Source: Citrobacter amalonaticus | Lineage (GTDB): Bacteria; Pseudomonadota; Gammaproteobacteria; Enterobacterales; Enterobacteriaceae | Direction of reading: 5' to 3' | Assembly: GCF_018252635.1 (NCBI RefSeq) | Contig: NZ_JAGTXM010000001.1 | Span: 434,122-498,121 of the forward strand | DNA length: 64,000 nt | In this document: piece after piece, positions 48,983 to 57,479 of the stretch | Layout: each line of letters opens with the position of its first letter | Numbering within the stretch: position 1 is the first letter of the stretch | The notes under the pieces: generated by a model | Told to the model about the DNA's origin: nothing | The model's input: only the letters and a program-made list of their open reading frames with translations | The model's database searches: none | Translations under genes and position numbers: made by a program

Positions 48983-49747
48983 TTAGTTATTTTTTATTTG
49001 TAAGTAGTGTTTCGCGCCGTTCACCATATGCGGAGTGATAGCTGTCACCAGGTAGTTTGCGCCCCAGCTTATCGCTTCTGCTGCGCGTTCCGGTGTACCG
49101 ACATAAGTCCCGGCGATGTTGCCACTGGCGGCGATTTTGCGGATACAGCGTTCAATGGTGTCCAGTACATCACGATGATTCAAATCGTGTCCGTACCCCA
49201 TGGATACGGCTAAATCTCCAGGGCCGACGAAATAAACGTCAGCCAGTCCCGCAGCCAGAATGTCATCCAGGTTATCTACCGCCTCCACGGTTTCAATATG
49301 TACTGACAGCACGCGTGACGTGTTGGCTTCTGTCAGATAACGTGCTTTATCTGCGCACATACCATAATTTGCCGCTCGTGGCAGGAAGGCGACTCCGCGA
49401 TCGCCCTGTGGCGGAAACAGCGTTGGCCGACTGGCGAGTCGGGCGTCTTCTACGGTATTGATCAGCGGTACCTGTACCCCGTCAGCACCGAAATCCAGCG
49501 CTTTACGCGTGTACTCCGCACGGTTGTATGGAACCCGTACCAGACAAGGCACCTGCTGGCTGTGCGAGGCACGTACCATATCTTCTACTGTCTCTGGATT
49601 CATATTGCCGTGCTCGTTATCGATAAGCACAAAATCAAATCCCATCGCGGCGGTAAATTCAGTGAGCGCCGCGGAGGGGAAGGTGACAAAACAACCGTGT
49701 AATGGCCCCTCGCGGAGCCGTTGTTTAAAATCTGGAAAACGCATCAT
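48983..49747 (-). CDS. GarL-like 2-keto-3-deoxy-sugar-acid aldolase (HpcH/HpaI family)
   Basis: A 254-residue metal-dependent class II aldolase. The general-base His47 is in DNEHGN, with RVPYNR (about 71-76), a Glu in VHIETVEAV and an Asp in VGPGDLAVS. The family splits 2-keto-3-deoxy (or 5-keto-4-deoxy) glucarate to pyruvate plus tartronate semialdehyde, or KDG-type substrates to pyruvate plus glyceraldehyde. The first ATG overlaps the GarR-like stop; the next (49744) has better GGAG spacing. Confidence 0.9.
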   Translation of the reverse strand: MMRFPDFKQRLREGPLHGCFVTFPSAALTEFTAAMGFDFVLIDNEHGNMNPETVEDMVRASHSQQVPCLVRVPYNRAEYTRKALDFGADGVQVPLINTVEDARLASRPTLFPPQGDRGVAFLPRAANYGMCADKARYLTEANTSRVLSVHIETVEAVDNLDDILAAGLADVYFVGPGDLAVSMGYGHDLNHRDVLDTIERCIRKIAASGNIAGTYVGTPERAAEAISWGANYLVTAITPHMVNGAKHYLQIKNN

Positions 49748-50643
49748 TAGCTCCTTGCCTGTACTTCGATGCCGGAAAGCTGCTCAAAGACTTTAATAAT
49801 GTTTGAATGGTCTTCGTTTCCTGTACCTTGTGCCATGCACGTTTTGTACAACTCACGCACCAGGCTTGCGATCGGCATCGGGGAGTCGATACCCTGGCTG
49901 AGTTCCATCGCCAGATTGAGATCTTTGTACTGTAAGCGGGTCATAAAGCCTGGGTCGAAGTTGCGCTCCAGAATCAGGTTCCCTCGGATATCCAACGCGC
50001 CACAGCGTGCGTAGCCCGCAGAGAGCACTTCCACAATTTTTGCCGGATCCACTCCCGCTTTGGCGCCCATGACGAGCGCTTCACCTAATGCTGCCATGGT
50101 GGCCGCGGCCAGCACCTGATTGCAGGATTTCACTACCTGACCTGCACCATTACTACCAACATGCGTTACCCGCCCACCTAACACCTCAAGGATGGGTTTG
50201 CAGCGGGCAAAAACGTCCGCTTCGCCGCCGACCATAATCGACAGTGTCCCACCTTTCGCTCCTTTGTCGCCGCCGCTCACCGGGGCATCCAGCATATTTG
50301 CGCCCAGTGCTTTGATCTTTTCCGCAAAGTGACGGGTGGCCAGGGACGATATAGTGCTCATATCGATAACCACTTTGCCTTCCCGCAGCGCAGAGGCGAG
50401 GCCGTTTTCCCCAAACAGCACGTCTTCAACCTGTGGCGTATTGGGCACCATGGTGATGGTAATATCTGCCGCTTCCGCCACGGCACGCGCCGAGGTCTGA
50501 CCGACGGCGCCATCGCGGACTATCTCTTCAACATCCTGTGCCACAATGCTGTAGGCATGGACGGTGTAGTCCGCTTTTAACAGGTTGCGCACCATCGGTT
50601 TGCCCATAATGCCCAGACCAATAAAGCCTAAAACTGGTTTCAT
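49747..50643 (-). CDS. GarR-like tartronate semialdehyde reductase / beta-hydroxyacid dehydrogenase
   Basis: A 298-residue NAD(P)-dependent enzyme with GFIGLGIMGKP (5-15), DAPVSGGDKGAKGGT (about 121-135) and the catalytic lysine in AGQVVKSCNQ (about 171). It would reduce tartronate semialdehyde to glycerate after the aldolase. The ATG at MKPVLG is preferred over a GTG three codons earlier because it has AAGGG at suitable distance and fits relatives. It lies 12 bases after the FAD oxidoreductase stop. Confidence 0.92.
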   Translation of the reverse strand: MKPVLGFIGLGIMGKPMVRNLLKADYTVHAYSIVAQDVEEIVRDGAVGQTSARAVAEAADITITMVPNTPQVEDVLFGENGLASALREGKVVIDMSTISSLATRHFAEKIKALGANMLDAPVSGGDKGAKGGTLSIMVGGEADVFARCKPILEVLGGRVTHVGSNGAGQVVKSCNQVLAAATMAALGEALVMGAKAGVDPAKIVEVLSAGYARCGALDIRGNLILERNFDPGFMTRLQYKDLNLAMELSQGIDSPMPIASLVRELYKTCMAQGTGNEDHSNIIKVFEQLSGIEVQARS

Positions 50644-50654
50644 GCGTATCACCC

Positions 50655-51959
50655 TTAATAAGTTTGGTATTCAATAATGCTGCGTAATTCCGCAACATCT
50701 ATTTCATCGAAGGCGCAACAATCTCGATGGCTCAGATAGGCTGCAGTACCTGCGGCATATCCGGTTAAAAAGCACTGCGCGGTCACTCTTGCCGAAGCCA
50801 GAGCTTCATGTTCTGCACAGAGCGTCCTGCCCGCAGTGATGAGGTTAGGAACGTCCTCTGGAAGTAATGTGTCGTAGGGAATGTCATACCAGTCGTTGTC
50901 CAGATAGAACATGAAGATGCCATCCTGCCCGTGTGCTTCAATACACCAGGCGCTGCTGGCAACAGCTCTCTGACTTTTTTTGGCCTGAAAGACATCATCA
51001 TTAGTCAGGCAACGTTGACCTTCGATCGTCCGACTCTGACGGATGCCAATTTGCGCCGCGACATCGTTGAGCTGGGCGTTTTCGAACCCCGGTACCCATG
51101 CACGCAGAAACCGTTCATATTCACGTACCTGCTTACGTCCTTGCTGCTCGGCAAAGGTCAGATCTTCCGTACAGGTCGCGTCAATGGGTCTACCGTCGTC
51201 GCGTAATATGCTGGTGACGTTGCACATGACTTCGCCGGGACGTGGGGAGGGCAGCAGATAAATATGCTTGCGCGGCAGGTGAAACCCCTTGGCCTGCGCG
51301 GCTTCCACCCACGTTTCCAGTTGGGTAACCGGATGGCCAATACCGCGCGCGATATCGACATTGCCCATGCGGAACACCATCGTGGGGTACTGCACCATCC
51401 CGTTACGTCCGCAGGTATAAGGCACCCCGGCTTTTACGCACAGATCGCCATCACCGGTGGCATCAATAAAACGGCGCGCGGTAATCAACTGTCGGCCGTT
51501 TTTATTTTCAATAATCACCCCGCGCAGCTGATTGCCTTCCATCACCACGTCGGTGGCGAGGGTGTGAAACAACACCTTAGCGCCGCTGTCGGCTAGCAGA
51601 TCGTCGGCGATCTCTTTCCAGGTGTGTGGTTCATGAACTACCAGACAGGTCTCGCCAAACGGAAAGGGATCGCTGACGGCGCCGCGATGCTTCAGATGCT
51701 GGTAAAACTCACCGGCAAAGCCGTGTACTAACTGCTCATGAGGACCTTTACCCGAGGTAAATAGCCCGCAAATTGCCCCTGACATACCTGCAGTCGCCAT
51801 ACCACCGCAAAAACCATAGCGTTCGATCAGCAGTGTCTTTTCCCCGGCGCGCGCGGCAGCGGTGGCTGCTGCAACACCGGTTGGACCACCACCCACAATC
51901 AGAACTTCAACGTCGTAGGCGATGGGGAGTTCATGGGCGGCTTCGTGCCAGATTTGCAT
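50655..51959 (-). CDS. FAD-dependent oxidoreductase of the sugar-acid unit
   Basis: A 434-residue flavoprotein with dinucleotide-binding GGGPTG (about 23-28) near the N-terminus, an ATGDGDL motif in the middle and a C-terminal FAD segment GRTLCAEHEALAS. It resembles FAD_oxidored-domain proteins. Its substrate is unknown; it may oxidise an unusual sugar acid or its dehydrated product. The ATG follows GAAGGAGG. It lies between the dehydratase and GarR-like genes. Confidence 0.87.
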   Translation of the reverse strand: MQIWHEAAHELPIAYDVEVLIVGGGPTGVAAATAAARAGEKTLLIERYGFCGGMATAGMSGAICGLFTSGKGPHEQLVHGFAGEFYQHLKHRGAVSDPFPFGETCLVVHEPHTWKEIADDLLADSGAKVLFHTLATDVVMEGNQLRGVIIENKNGRQLITARRFIDATGDGDLCVKAGVPYTCGRNGMVQYPTMVFRMGNVDIARGIGHPVTQLETWVEAAQAKGFHLPRKHIYLLPSPRPGEVMCNVTSILRDDGRPIDATCTEDLTFAEQQGRKQVREYERFLRAWVPGFENAQLNDVAAQIGIRQSRTIEGQRCLTNDDVFQAKKSQRAVASSAWCIEAHGQDGIFMFYLDNDWYDIPYDTLLPEDVPNLITAGRTLCAEHEALASARVTAQCFLTGYAAGTAAYLSHRDCCAFDEIDVAELRSIIEYQTY

Positions 51960-52009
51960 GATGTGCCTCCTTCACCCTTGGGTGAACATTCACCCAAGTG
52001 GTGTGATGT

Positions 52010-53722
52010 TTAATCGACGTTTTTAGCGTGGATACGGCGCTTACCCAGCACCGCGCCCTGTGCAATCGGCTGTACCAGTTGCGCATATTGCGACAGGTAA
52101 GTGCCGCTGCCGCCGCCGAGAGGCAGCGGTTTGGGCTGCCACTGCGACATCCGGGTGTCGATCACCTCCTGCGGCACATCCATATTGATACTGAGATCGA
52201 CGAAGTTGATGTGGACGATCTCTCCCTGTTCGATCACCGCCAGTGGCCCGCCAGCAGCGGCTTCAGGCATTAGTTGGCCGACGATAATTCCGCGGTTCAG
52301 ACCGGAGAGTTCGCCATCGGTGATTACTGCGACATGTTCCGCGATCCCTGCGCCGTTTAGCGCCGCCACGAAGCTACAGGCGAATACCGTGCCGGGGCCA
52401 CCCGCCGGCCCCATATTGCGCAGGACAATCACATCGCCTTTCTGGATCTTGCCTTCGCCCAACGCCTCAATGGCTTCGTCTTCGCCTTCGTAGATATTGG
52501 CTGGGCCGGTAAACTGCTCCAGCTCCCCTGGCACAGCAGAAAGTTTGACGATGGCGCCATCCGGAGCGAGATTGCCGCGCAGGATCGCCACGCCAGGGCG
52601 CTGGCTGACCGGGTTATTCAGGCTGCGGATCACTTCGTGGTTTTTCACCACTGCGTCTTTAATGTTCTCACCAACGGTTTTTTGTGTGACGGTCAGCGCA
52701 TCCAGATTGAGGAAATCGCGCAGCTGGTTCATCACCGCGGTGGTACCGCCTGCCGCTTCCAGATCTTCTGTACGGAACGGACCGTTAGGGCGAACAGAGG
52801 TCAGTAATTTGATGTTTTTACCGTATTTTTCATACAGGCTGACGACATCGATCGGCAGTTCGGCTTCGGTGGCGATTGCGGAGAGATGACGAACGGTATT
52901 CACCGAACCACCGACGGCCAGCACTGTCATGACCGCGTTCTGGATAGCCTTTTCTGTGAGGATCTCGCGTGGTAGAACCTGCTGTTGGGTCAGTTCAACG
53001 ATGCGTTTCCCGGCGGCCTGCGCGTACTCTTTCACTTTGCGACCGTTGGCCCAGATCGGCGAGTTGCCAGGTAGCGTCATACCTAATGCTTCAGCCACGA
53101 TGTGCATAGAGTTGGCAGTACCCAGACCAGCGCACACGCCCGGCGACTGGATCGCGACATCGGTCATGTCGGTCAGATCTTTTTCGCTGATTGCTCCGGT
53201 TGCCAGGGCCCCCACCTGCTCGTAAACGTCATCAATATCGAAGAACTGGTCGTCAAATTTCTCGTTCGAGCACTTGCCGCCCACCTGGTAGCCGCAGGTC
53301 AGCAGCATGGACGGCACATTCAATCGTGCTGCTGACATCAGGTGTGCCGGTGTCGTTTTGTCGCAGGAGGAGAGACAGATCATGCCGTCCAGTACGGCGC
53401 CTTCCATCATGCACTCCACTTCGTTAACCATCAGGTCACGTGTTGGCATCAGATACCGTGCTTTTTTTCCCGCGCTGGTCACGAAGTCGCTGGGTGCGAC
53501 AGTGCGCACTTCAAATGGTAATCCCCCTGCGTCACGAATCGCTTGCTCAACGATTCGGCAAAGTTCATCCAGATGGACATAACAGCAGGAGAGCTTGTTG
53601 GAGGTATTGATGATCGCGATCTTCGGTTTATGCATGTCTTCTTCGCGGATCCCCATACTGCGCCATTGCGCACGACGTACTGCCCAGCGGGTCGAGCCCG
53701 GCTTAAAATTGCTTCTGTACAT
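52010..53722 (-). CDS. IlvD/Edd-family sugar-acid dehydratase
   Basis: A 570-residue Fe-S dehydratase. The candidate cluster cysteines are C46/C47 (KLSCCYVHLDEL), C120 (SSCDKTTP) and C197 (PGVCAGLGTANS), and the C-terminal GELSGLNRG region is present. The family removes water from dihydroxy acids, including sugar acids (xylonate, gluconate). AAGGA is at proper distance from the second of two ATG codons (53722), taken as the start. First gene of the leftward unit and divergent from a GntR regulator. Confidence 0.92.
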   Translation of the reverse strand: MYRSNFKPGSTRWAVRRAQWRSMGIREEDMHKPKIAIINTSNKLSCCYVHLDELCRIVEQAIRDAGGLPFEVRTVAPSDFVTSAGKKARYLMPTRDLMVNEVECMMEGAVLDGMICLSSCDKTTPAHLMSAARLNVPSMLLTCGYQVGGKCSNEKFDDQFFDIDDVYEQVGALATGAISEKDLTDMTDVAIQSPGVCAGLGTANSMHIVAEALGMTLPGNSPIWANGRKVKEYAQAAGKRIVELTQQQVLPREILTEKAIQNAVMTVLAVGGSVNTVRHLSAIATEAELPIDVVSLYEKYGKNIKLLTSVRPNGPFRTEDLEAAGGTTAVMNQLRDFLNLDALTVTQKTVGENIKDAVVKNHEVIRSLNNPVSQRPGVAILRGNLAPDGAIVKLSAVPGELEQFTGPANIYEGEDEAIEALGEGKIQKGDVIVLRNMGPAGGPGTVFACSFVAALNGAGIAEHVAVITDGELSGLNRGIIVGQLMPEAAAGGPLAVIEQGEIVHINFVDLSINMDVPQEVIDTRMSQWQPKPLPLGGGSGTYLSQYAQLVQPIAQGAVLGKRRIHAKNVD

Positions 53723-53995
53723 CATGAATTCCTTTATCGGGTTGTGGATATATGATCCGGAATATCCTCTTATTGGGTTGGTTGTCCAACCAATTTTTGG
53801 GTAAAATGCAACAAAGGTCACAAAACGGAGGATTTTTAGTCTTTTTTATCCTTGCAAGGGGAAAGGTAGGGCGCTTAACGGCCAATAATGATATAGTGGT
53901 CCATCCAATTTTTTCGCCACAGTGATTGAGTACGACGTAGTGCAGAGAAAGCAACTGCCCACAAGTGCGATATGTCGTTGGGAAGAGGTAACGGT
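53723..53995. promoter_or_regulatory. Divergent control region of the first sugar-acid unit
   Basis: 273 bases between the IlvD-family dehydratase gene and the FadR-like regulator gene. It holds the strong dyad at 53778-53793 and a second, weaker GTGGTCCATCCAAT-like site at about 53896-53909. No gene seen. Confidence 0.6.
53778..53793. promoter_or_regulatory. Candidate GntR/FadR operator
   Basis: TTGGTTG-TC-CAACCAA is a perfect seven-base inverted repeat, resembling TTGGT/ACCAA operators of UxuR/ExuR-type GntR regulators. It lies upstream of the leftward dehydratase gene and the rightward regulator gene, so it can control both. Assignment to the adjacent regulator is inference. Confidence 0.65.
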
Positions 53996-54709
53996 ATGCC
54001 GGACAAGAATAAATTCACGATGATCCCCATTAAGCGCACGGACGTTTTTCAGACGATTATCCAACACATCACTAATTTCCTCGACAGCAAACAGATCAAA
54101 CCGGGTGAGCGCCTGCCATCCGAGCGCGAGCTTGCCAGTATGCTTAATGTCAGCCGTACCTCGGTGCGTCAGGCGCTGAAGGTTCTCGAATCGTCCGGAC
54201 GTATTGAGACGCGCGTGGGCAGCGGAACCTTCCTGGCGGAACCACCGACGGTGTCGCTTAGCGATACCCATAGTCTTGAAAGGTTGATCGAAGGTGGGGT
54301 GACAAAAGAGTTCTTGCGTAATCTGATAGTGGCACGGACGTCGATCGAGCGAGCCATCTTTGAAGACTACGCCTGGCGCGCCAATAAGTCGGGAATTAAC
54401 CAACTACGGGAACTGATCGAGCTTAACCGGGAAAAATTCTCGAGCCAGAATTGCGATGATGATGACAGCGCGCTGGATCTGAGTTTTGAGAAAAAAGTGG
54501 CCCAGTTGGGCGGCAATCCGATCCTGATCAACATGCAGGAGCAATTACACCATTTATGGGTGCTGGCATGGAAGCAGTATGGATTTACGCCGGAGCAAAC
54601 TGAGGTACTGCATGAGGAGCACTTAGCGATTATGGACGCGCTGGCGGCGAAGAACTCAGCGCGCGTTGCCGATCTGATTGTCCAGCATGTGGATAAAGAA
54701 ATCGACTGA
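53996..54709 (+). CDS. FadR-subfamily GntR regulator of the first sugar-acid unit
   Basis: A 237-residue regulator with an N-terminal winged helix-turn-helix (LPSERELASMLNVSRTSVRQ near 41-60; RVGSGTFLAEPP) and a C-terminal FCD ligand domain (about 90-230), whose His/Asp-rich surface binds organic acids with a metal. The start MPDKNKF is chosen for its AGAGGTAACGGT site; an ATG eight codons upstream is possible. It likely represses the divergent operon until a sugar acid binds. Confidence 0.92.
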   Translation: MPDKNKFTMIPIKRTDVFQTIIQHITNFLDSKQIKPGERLPSERELASMLNVSRTSVRQALKVLESSGRIETRVGSGTFLAEPPTVSLSDTHSLERLIEGGVTKEFLRNLIVARTSIERAIFEDYAWRANKSGINQLRELIELNREKFSSQNCDDDDSALDLSFEKKVAQLGGNPILINMQEQLHHLWVLAWKQYGFTPEQTEVLHEEHLAIMDALAAKNSARVADLIVQHVDKEID

Positions 54710-54719
54710 TTGCGCACAA

Positions 54720-54738
54720 AGCCCGGTGATACCGGGCT
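54720..54738. terminator. Bidirectional terminator-like hairpin after the GntR gene
   Basis: AGCCCGGT-GAT-ACCGGGCT gives a perfect eight-base-pair stem between the convergent regulator and hydrolase genes. T-runs are short (TTTGTG leftward), so it may be modest in strength. Confidence 0.65.
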
Positions 54739-54745
54739 GCTCGAG

Positions 54746-55465
54746 TTAAACTGGTAAGGATTGACGGAAAAACAGGAGGCCTTCCTCAACGGAGGATTGC
54801 GTGATTTTATGCCCTGCTAGTGGATCGATGATGCAGGTTAGTGAATCACTGTTGATGGCCTCCCGGAGACGTTCAGTGTACTGTACGTCGACAATCGTAT
54901 CTTGCTTACCGTGCCAGAGAAAAAGGGGTCGTTGAGCCAGAATAGCTTCTTTTCCTGCGACGTCGTAAGGGGCTAATCCGCACAGGCAATCTGCAGTCAT
55001 GTTGCCTGAAGGAGGATGAATCGCAGGGATGGCGTCGGAAAAATAACCGCTTGCCATGTAGGCGGCTCCCGCCTGAATAGCCGGATAACGTGCCATCGCC
55101 CCCAGCACCGCAAAACCACCCATTGAGGTACCCAGCAAGCCGAGTCGAGAAATATCGCCCAGGTTATCCTGCTGACATGCTGCGATTAATACGGGGAGCT
55201 CATCCAGGGTATGTTGCAGGATCTGCCAGAAAGAGGCGGCGCGAAGCGTTGCATCATCTTTCACTCCATGCATCGCCGCCTGTGGACAAACCACGCTGTA
55301 ACCTGCCTTCGCGAGCATATAACCCAGATTGGCATCTAACTCGCGCGAGGCCATAAAGCGATGAAACAGTACGATGAGCGGTCTGCGACTGGCACTACCG
55401 TCTGCTGGACGAAACCAGAGCACAGGCGTGTTGGCAATCAGGCGGTCAGAAATAACAATGTCCAC
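54746..55465 (-). CDS. YjfP-like alpha/beta hydrolase, possible lactonase
   Basis: A 239-residue alpha/beta hydrolase resembling E. coli YjfP. The nucleophile motif is GTSMGG (about 114-119), with acid and histidine in LFLWHGKQDTIVD and PLAGHKI. The start is GTG behind GAAGGAATAATC, two bases past the enolase stop. In a sugar-acid operon it may hydrolyse an ester or lactone intermediate; substrate unknown. Confidence 0.88.
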   Translation of the reverse strand: MDIVISDRLIANTPVLWFRPADGSASRRPLIVLFHRFMASRELDANLGYMLAKAGYSVVCPQAAMHGVKDDATLRAASFWQILQHTLDELPVLIAACQQDNLGDISRLGLLGTSMGGFAVLGAMARYPAIQAGAAYMASGYFSDAIPAIHPPSGNMTADCLCGLAPYDVAGKEAILAQRPLFLWHGKQDTIVDVQYTERLREAINSDSLTCIIDPLAGHKITQSSVEEGLLFFRQSLPV

Positions 55466-55467
55466 GA

Positions 55468-56586
55468 TTATTCCTTCGCAATCAGATGGCGTTCCAGTAC
55501 GTCGATATCAGGCGTAAAGCCCAGACCCGGCGCTTGTGGCAGATCCATCACAGGTTGGAAATGCATAAACGGATGCAGGGTTTGTTCAAACATCAACCAT
55601 GGCACTTCCAGTGGAGCGGGTTTTGGCAACACGCTTAGGAGATGGGCGCTGGCGAGGAGTCCGGGACCATAATAAAAACAGTGTGGCAGTAGGCTAACGT
55701 TCTCATGCGCGCGTGCGTGTTTGATAATGTCCAGTACGGCGGAGACACCGCCAATTTTAGCGACACTGGGCTGCAGTACATCTACTGCATCAAGCGCCAT
55801 ACTTAACGCAAACGCTTCGCTGTTGTTAAAGTTTTCTCCTGCAGCAACGCGTGCGCCCGTCAGCTGACGCAGGTAACGGAGTTGGCTTATGTTTTCTGGC
55901 GGGAATGTCGGTTCTTCAACAAAGTCGACTCCTGCAGCATGTAGTTGGGGGAGAATCTCTTCTGCTTGCTGCGCGTTCCATGCGCAGTTGGTGTCTACCA
56001 TCAGAGTGACCTCATCCGGCAGCGCCTGGGCAACCTCAACAATAGCCTGCGGATCTCGTTCGTGCAGTTTAATATGCCGATAACCCTTTTTAATTAAGGG
56101 ATTAATACACTCCATGAGTTTAGCGACATTTCCGTCGAAACTGGCGAGGCTGGGATACAACTCAACCTGGGAGCGCGTGCCGCCGAGCAATTTCCACAGC
56201 GGCAGATTCTCTGCTTTGCCACGCAGATCCCACAGGGCGATATCCAGCGCGGAAAGTGCATACATCATGGAACCGCCACGACCATAGCTGTGAAAGGCAT
56301 AGTGTGCTTTCTGCATCAACGCCTCTATATCGTCGCACTTTTCGCCTGTAAAGAATGGCGCGAGTAATCTGCTTAACAGCGCCATACTGGCGGGATTACA
56401 GGCGTGACCAAATGCTTCTCCCCAACCGGTAAGTCCGCTATCGGTTTCGACTCTCACCAGCAATGCATCCAGGGTGGGGTTTAGCGACCGCGCGGCATTA
56501 AAGAGACCTTGTTTATCGGTGGTGCGCGTCATTGTTGGCGTATAAGGCAGACGGACCAGAAAGCTATCTATGTTCGTAATACGCAT
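55468..56586 (-). CDS. Enolase-superfamily sugar-acid dehydratase/cycloisomerase with incomplete dyad
   Basis: A 372-residue MR/MLE-type enzyme. It has an acid/base motif K173-L-H175 (instead of KxK), metal ligands D198 (VDTNCAW), E224/E225 (EEPT) and E251 (GENF), and His302 in PHCF. The usual dyad Asp in QPD reads Ser274 (QPSVAKIGG). This points to altered or one-base chemistry relative to classical acid-sugar dehydratases. AAGGACACTTT precedes the ATG. It sits nine bases before the mutarotase on the same strand. Confidence 0.85.
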   Translation of the reverse strand: MRITNIDSFLVRLPYTPTMTRTTDKQGLFNAARSLNPTLDALLVRVETDSGLTGWGEAFGHACNPASMALLSRLLAPFFTGEKCDDIEALMQKAHYAFHSYGRGGSMMYALSALDIALWDLRGKAENLPLWKLLGGTRSQVELYPSLASFDGNVAKLMECINPLIKKGYRHIKLHERDPQAIVEVAQALPDEVTLMVDTNCAWNAQQAEEILPQLHAAGVDFVEEPTFPPENISQLRYLRQLTGARVAAGENFNNSEAFALSMALDAVDVLQPSVAKIGGVSAVLDIIKHARAHENVSLLPHCFYYGPGLLASAHLLSVLPKPAPLEVPWLMFEQTLHPFMHFQPVMDLPQAPGLGFTPDIDVLERHLIAKE

Positions 56587-56595
56587 AAAGTGTCC

Positions 56596-57477
56596 TTAAT
56601 GATGAGAGAGCGCGAACTGCACACCCAGAGAAGCAGGATGCTGAGGCGTGCTGACAAGAGGGCGGTCGATCGCCGCCGTTTCCAGACAGACAAAGTGTTG
56701 CCAGCCGTCATCCGGTATGTCGCTTATCTGTGCAGCCCGTTGCTGCCCGGGATTCCACACCACTACGTTGCTGTTATTGACATGGGTGAGCGTCAGGGTT
56801 CTGTCCGGCGTGATGAGTACCGTCTGCGGTTGCGCATGTGAACAGATCGCGCCAAATTCGCCATTTAGGGAAAGCGGCGATGGCAGATTCTGTCGCGGTT
56901 TCCTTGCAACGGTGTCGTAGCCTTGCGTTCCCACTCCGTGAATACGCGTAGTACGAATATTTGACGTCGCGAGATAGCTGTGCAGGGCGGCGGTGGTAGT
57001 GTAATTACCGTGAGCGGTTAGCAGCAATTCGCAGATCTCTGCCGTGAAATTCAGCGTCAACTCCAGTTGAAAAGCATGGTTCCACCACTGGCGAGTTTGC
57101 GGTGTCTCACAAAGGCGCAATGTCAGAGAAAGGGCTGTTCTGGTACTGTCGAGAACCGTTAACTGCCACGGCATGATTCGGGCAAAACCGTGAAACGGCT
57201 CACCGCCAAGGTCGGTGAACCACGGCCAGCAAACGGGAACGCCGCCACGAAGGGCAATACCGGCTTTAAACGGCGTGTTATCGCTTAACCACAGTACGGA
57301 ATTTGTTTGTCGCAACGGTTTCCAGGCGAGCAGATGCGCACCCTGTAAGGCTACAGCGGCGTCACAGTAGGACGTCTGTATCACCAGAATATCCAGTTCA
57401 TCCATTTTCCGCCGGGTAATACCGGGGCTGAGCGTCTCCAGCACCGGTAGAGCGAATAGCTGTTGAATTACGTTCAT
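56596..57477 (-). CDS. YeaD-like aldose 1-epimerase / hexose-6-phosphate mutarotase
   Basis: A 293-residue mutarotase of the YeaD branch. Motifs are GGVPVCWPWF (about 78-87), HGFAR (96-100), LHSYL with the second His, and CLETA with the catalytic Glu near 267. It interconverts anomers of a sugar or sugar phosphate. It begins two bases before enolase 2 ends, on the same strand. Position suggests a sugar enters the pathway by oxidation. Confidence 0.9.
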   Translation of the reverse strand: MNVIQQLFALPVLETLSPGITRRKMDELDILVIQTSYCDAAVALQGAHLLAWKPLRQTNSVLWLSDNTPFKAGIALRGGVPVCWPWFTDLGGEPFHGFARIMPWQLTVLDSTRTALSLTLRLCETPQTRQWWNHAFQLELTLNFTAEICELLLTAHGNYTTTAALHSYLATSNIRTTRIHGVGTQGYDTVARKPRQNLPSPLSLNGEFGAICSHAQPQTVLITPDRTLTLTHVNNSNVVVWNPGQQRAAQISDIPDDGWQHFVCLETAAIDRPLVSTPQHPASLGVQFALSHH

Positions 57478-57479
57478 CG

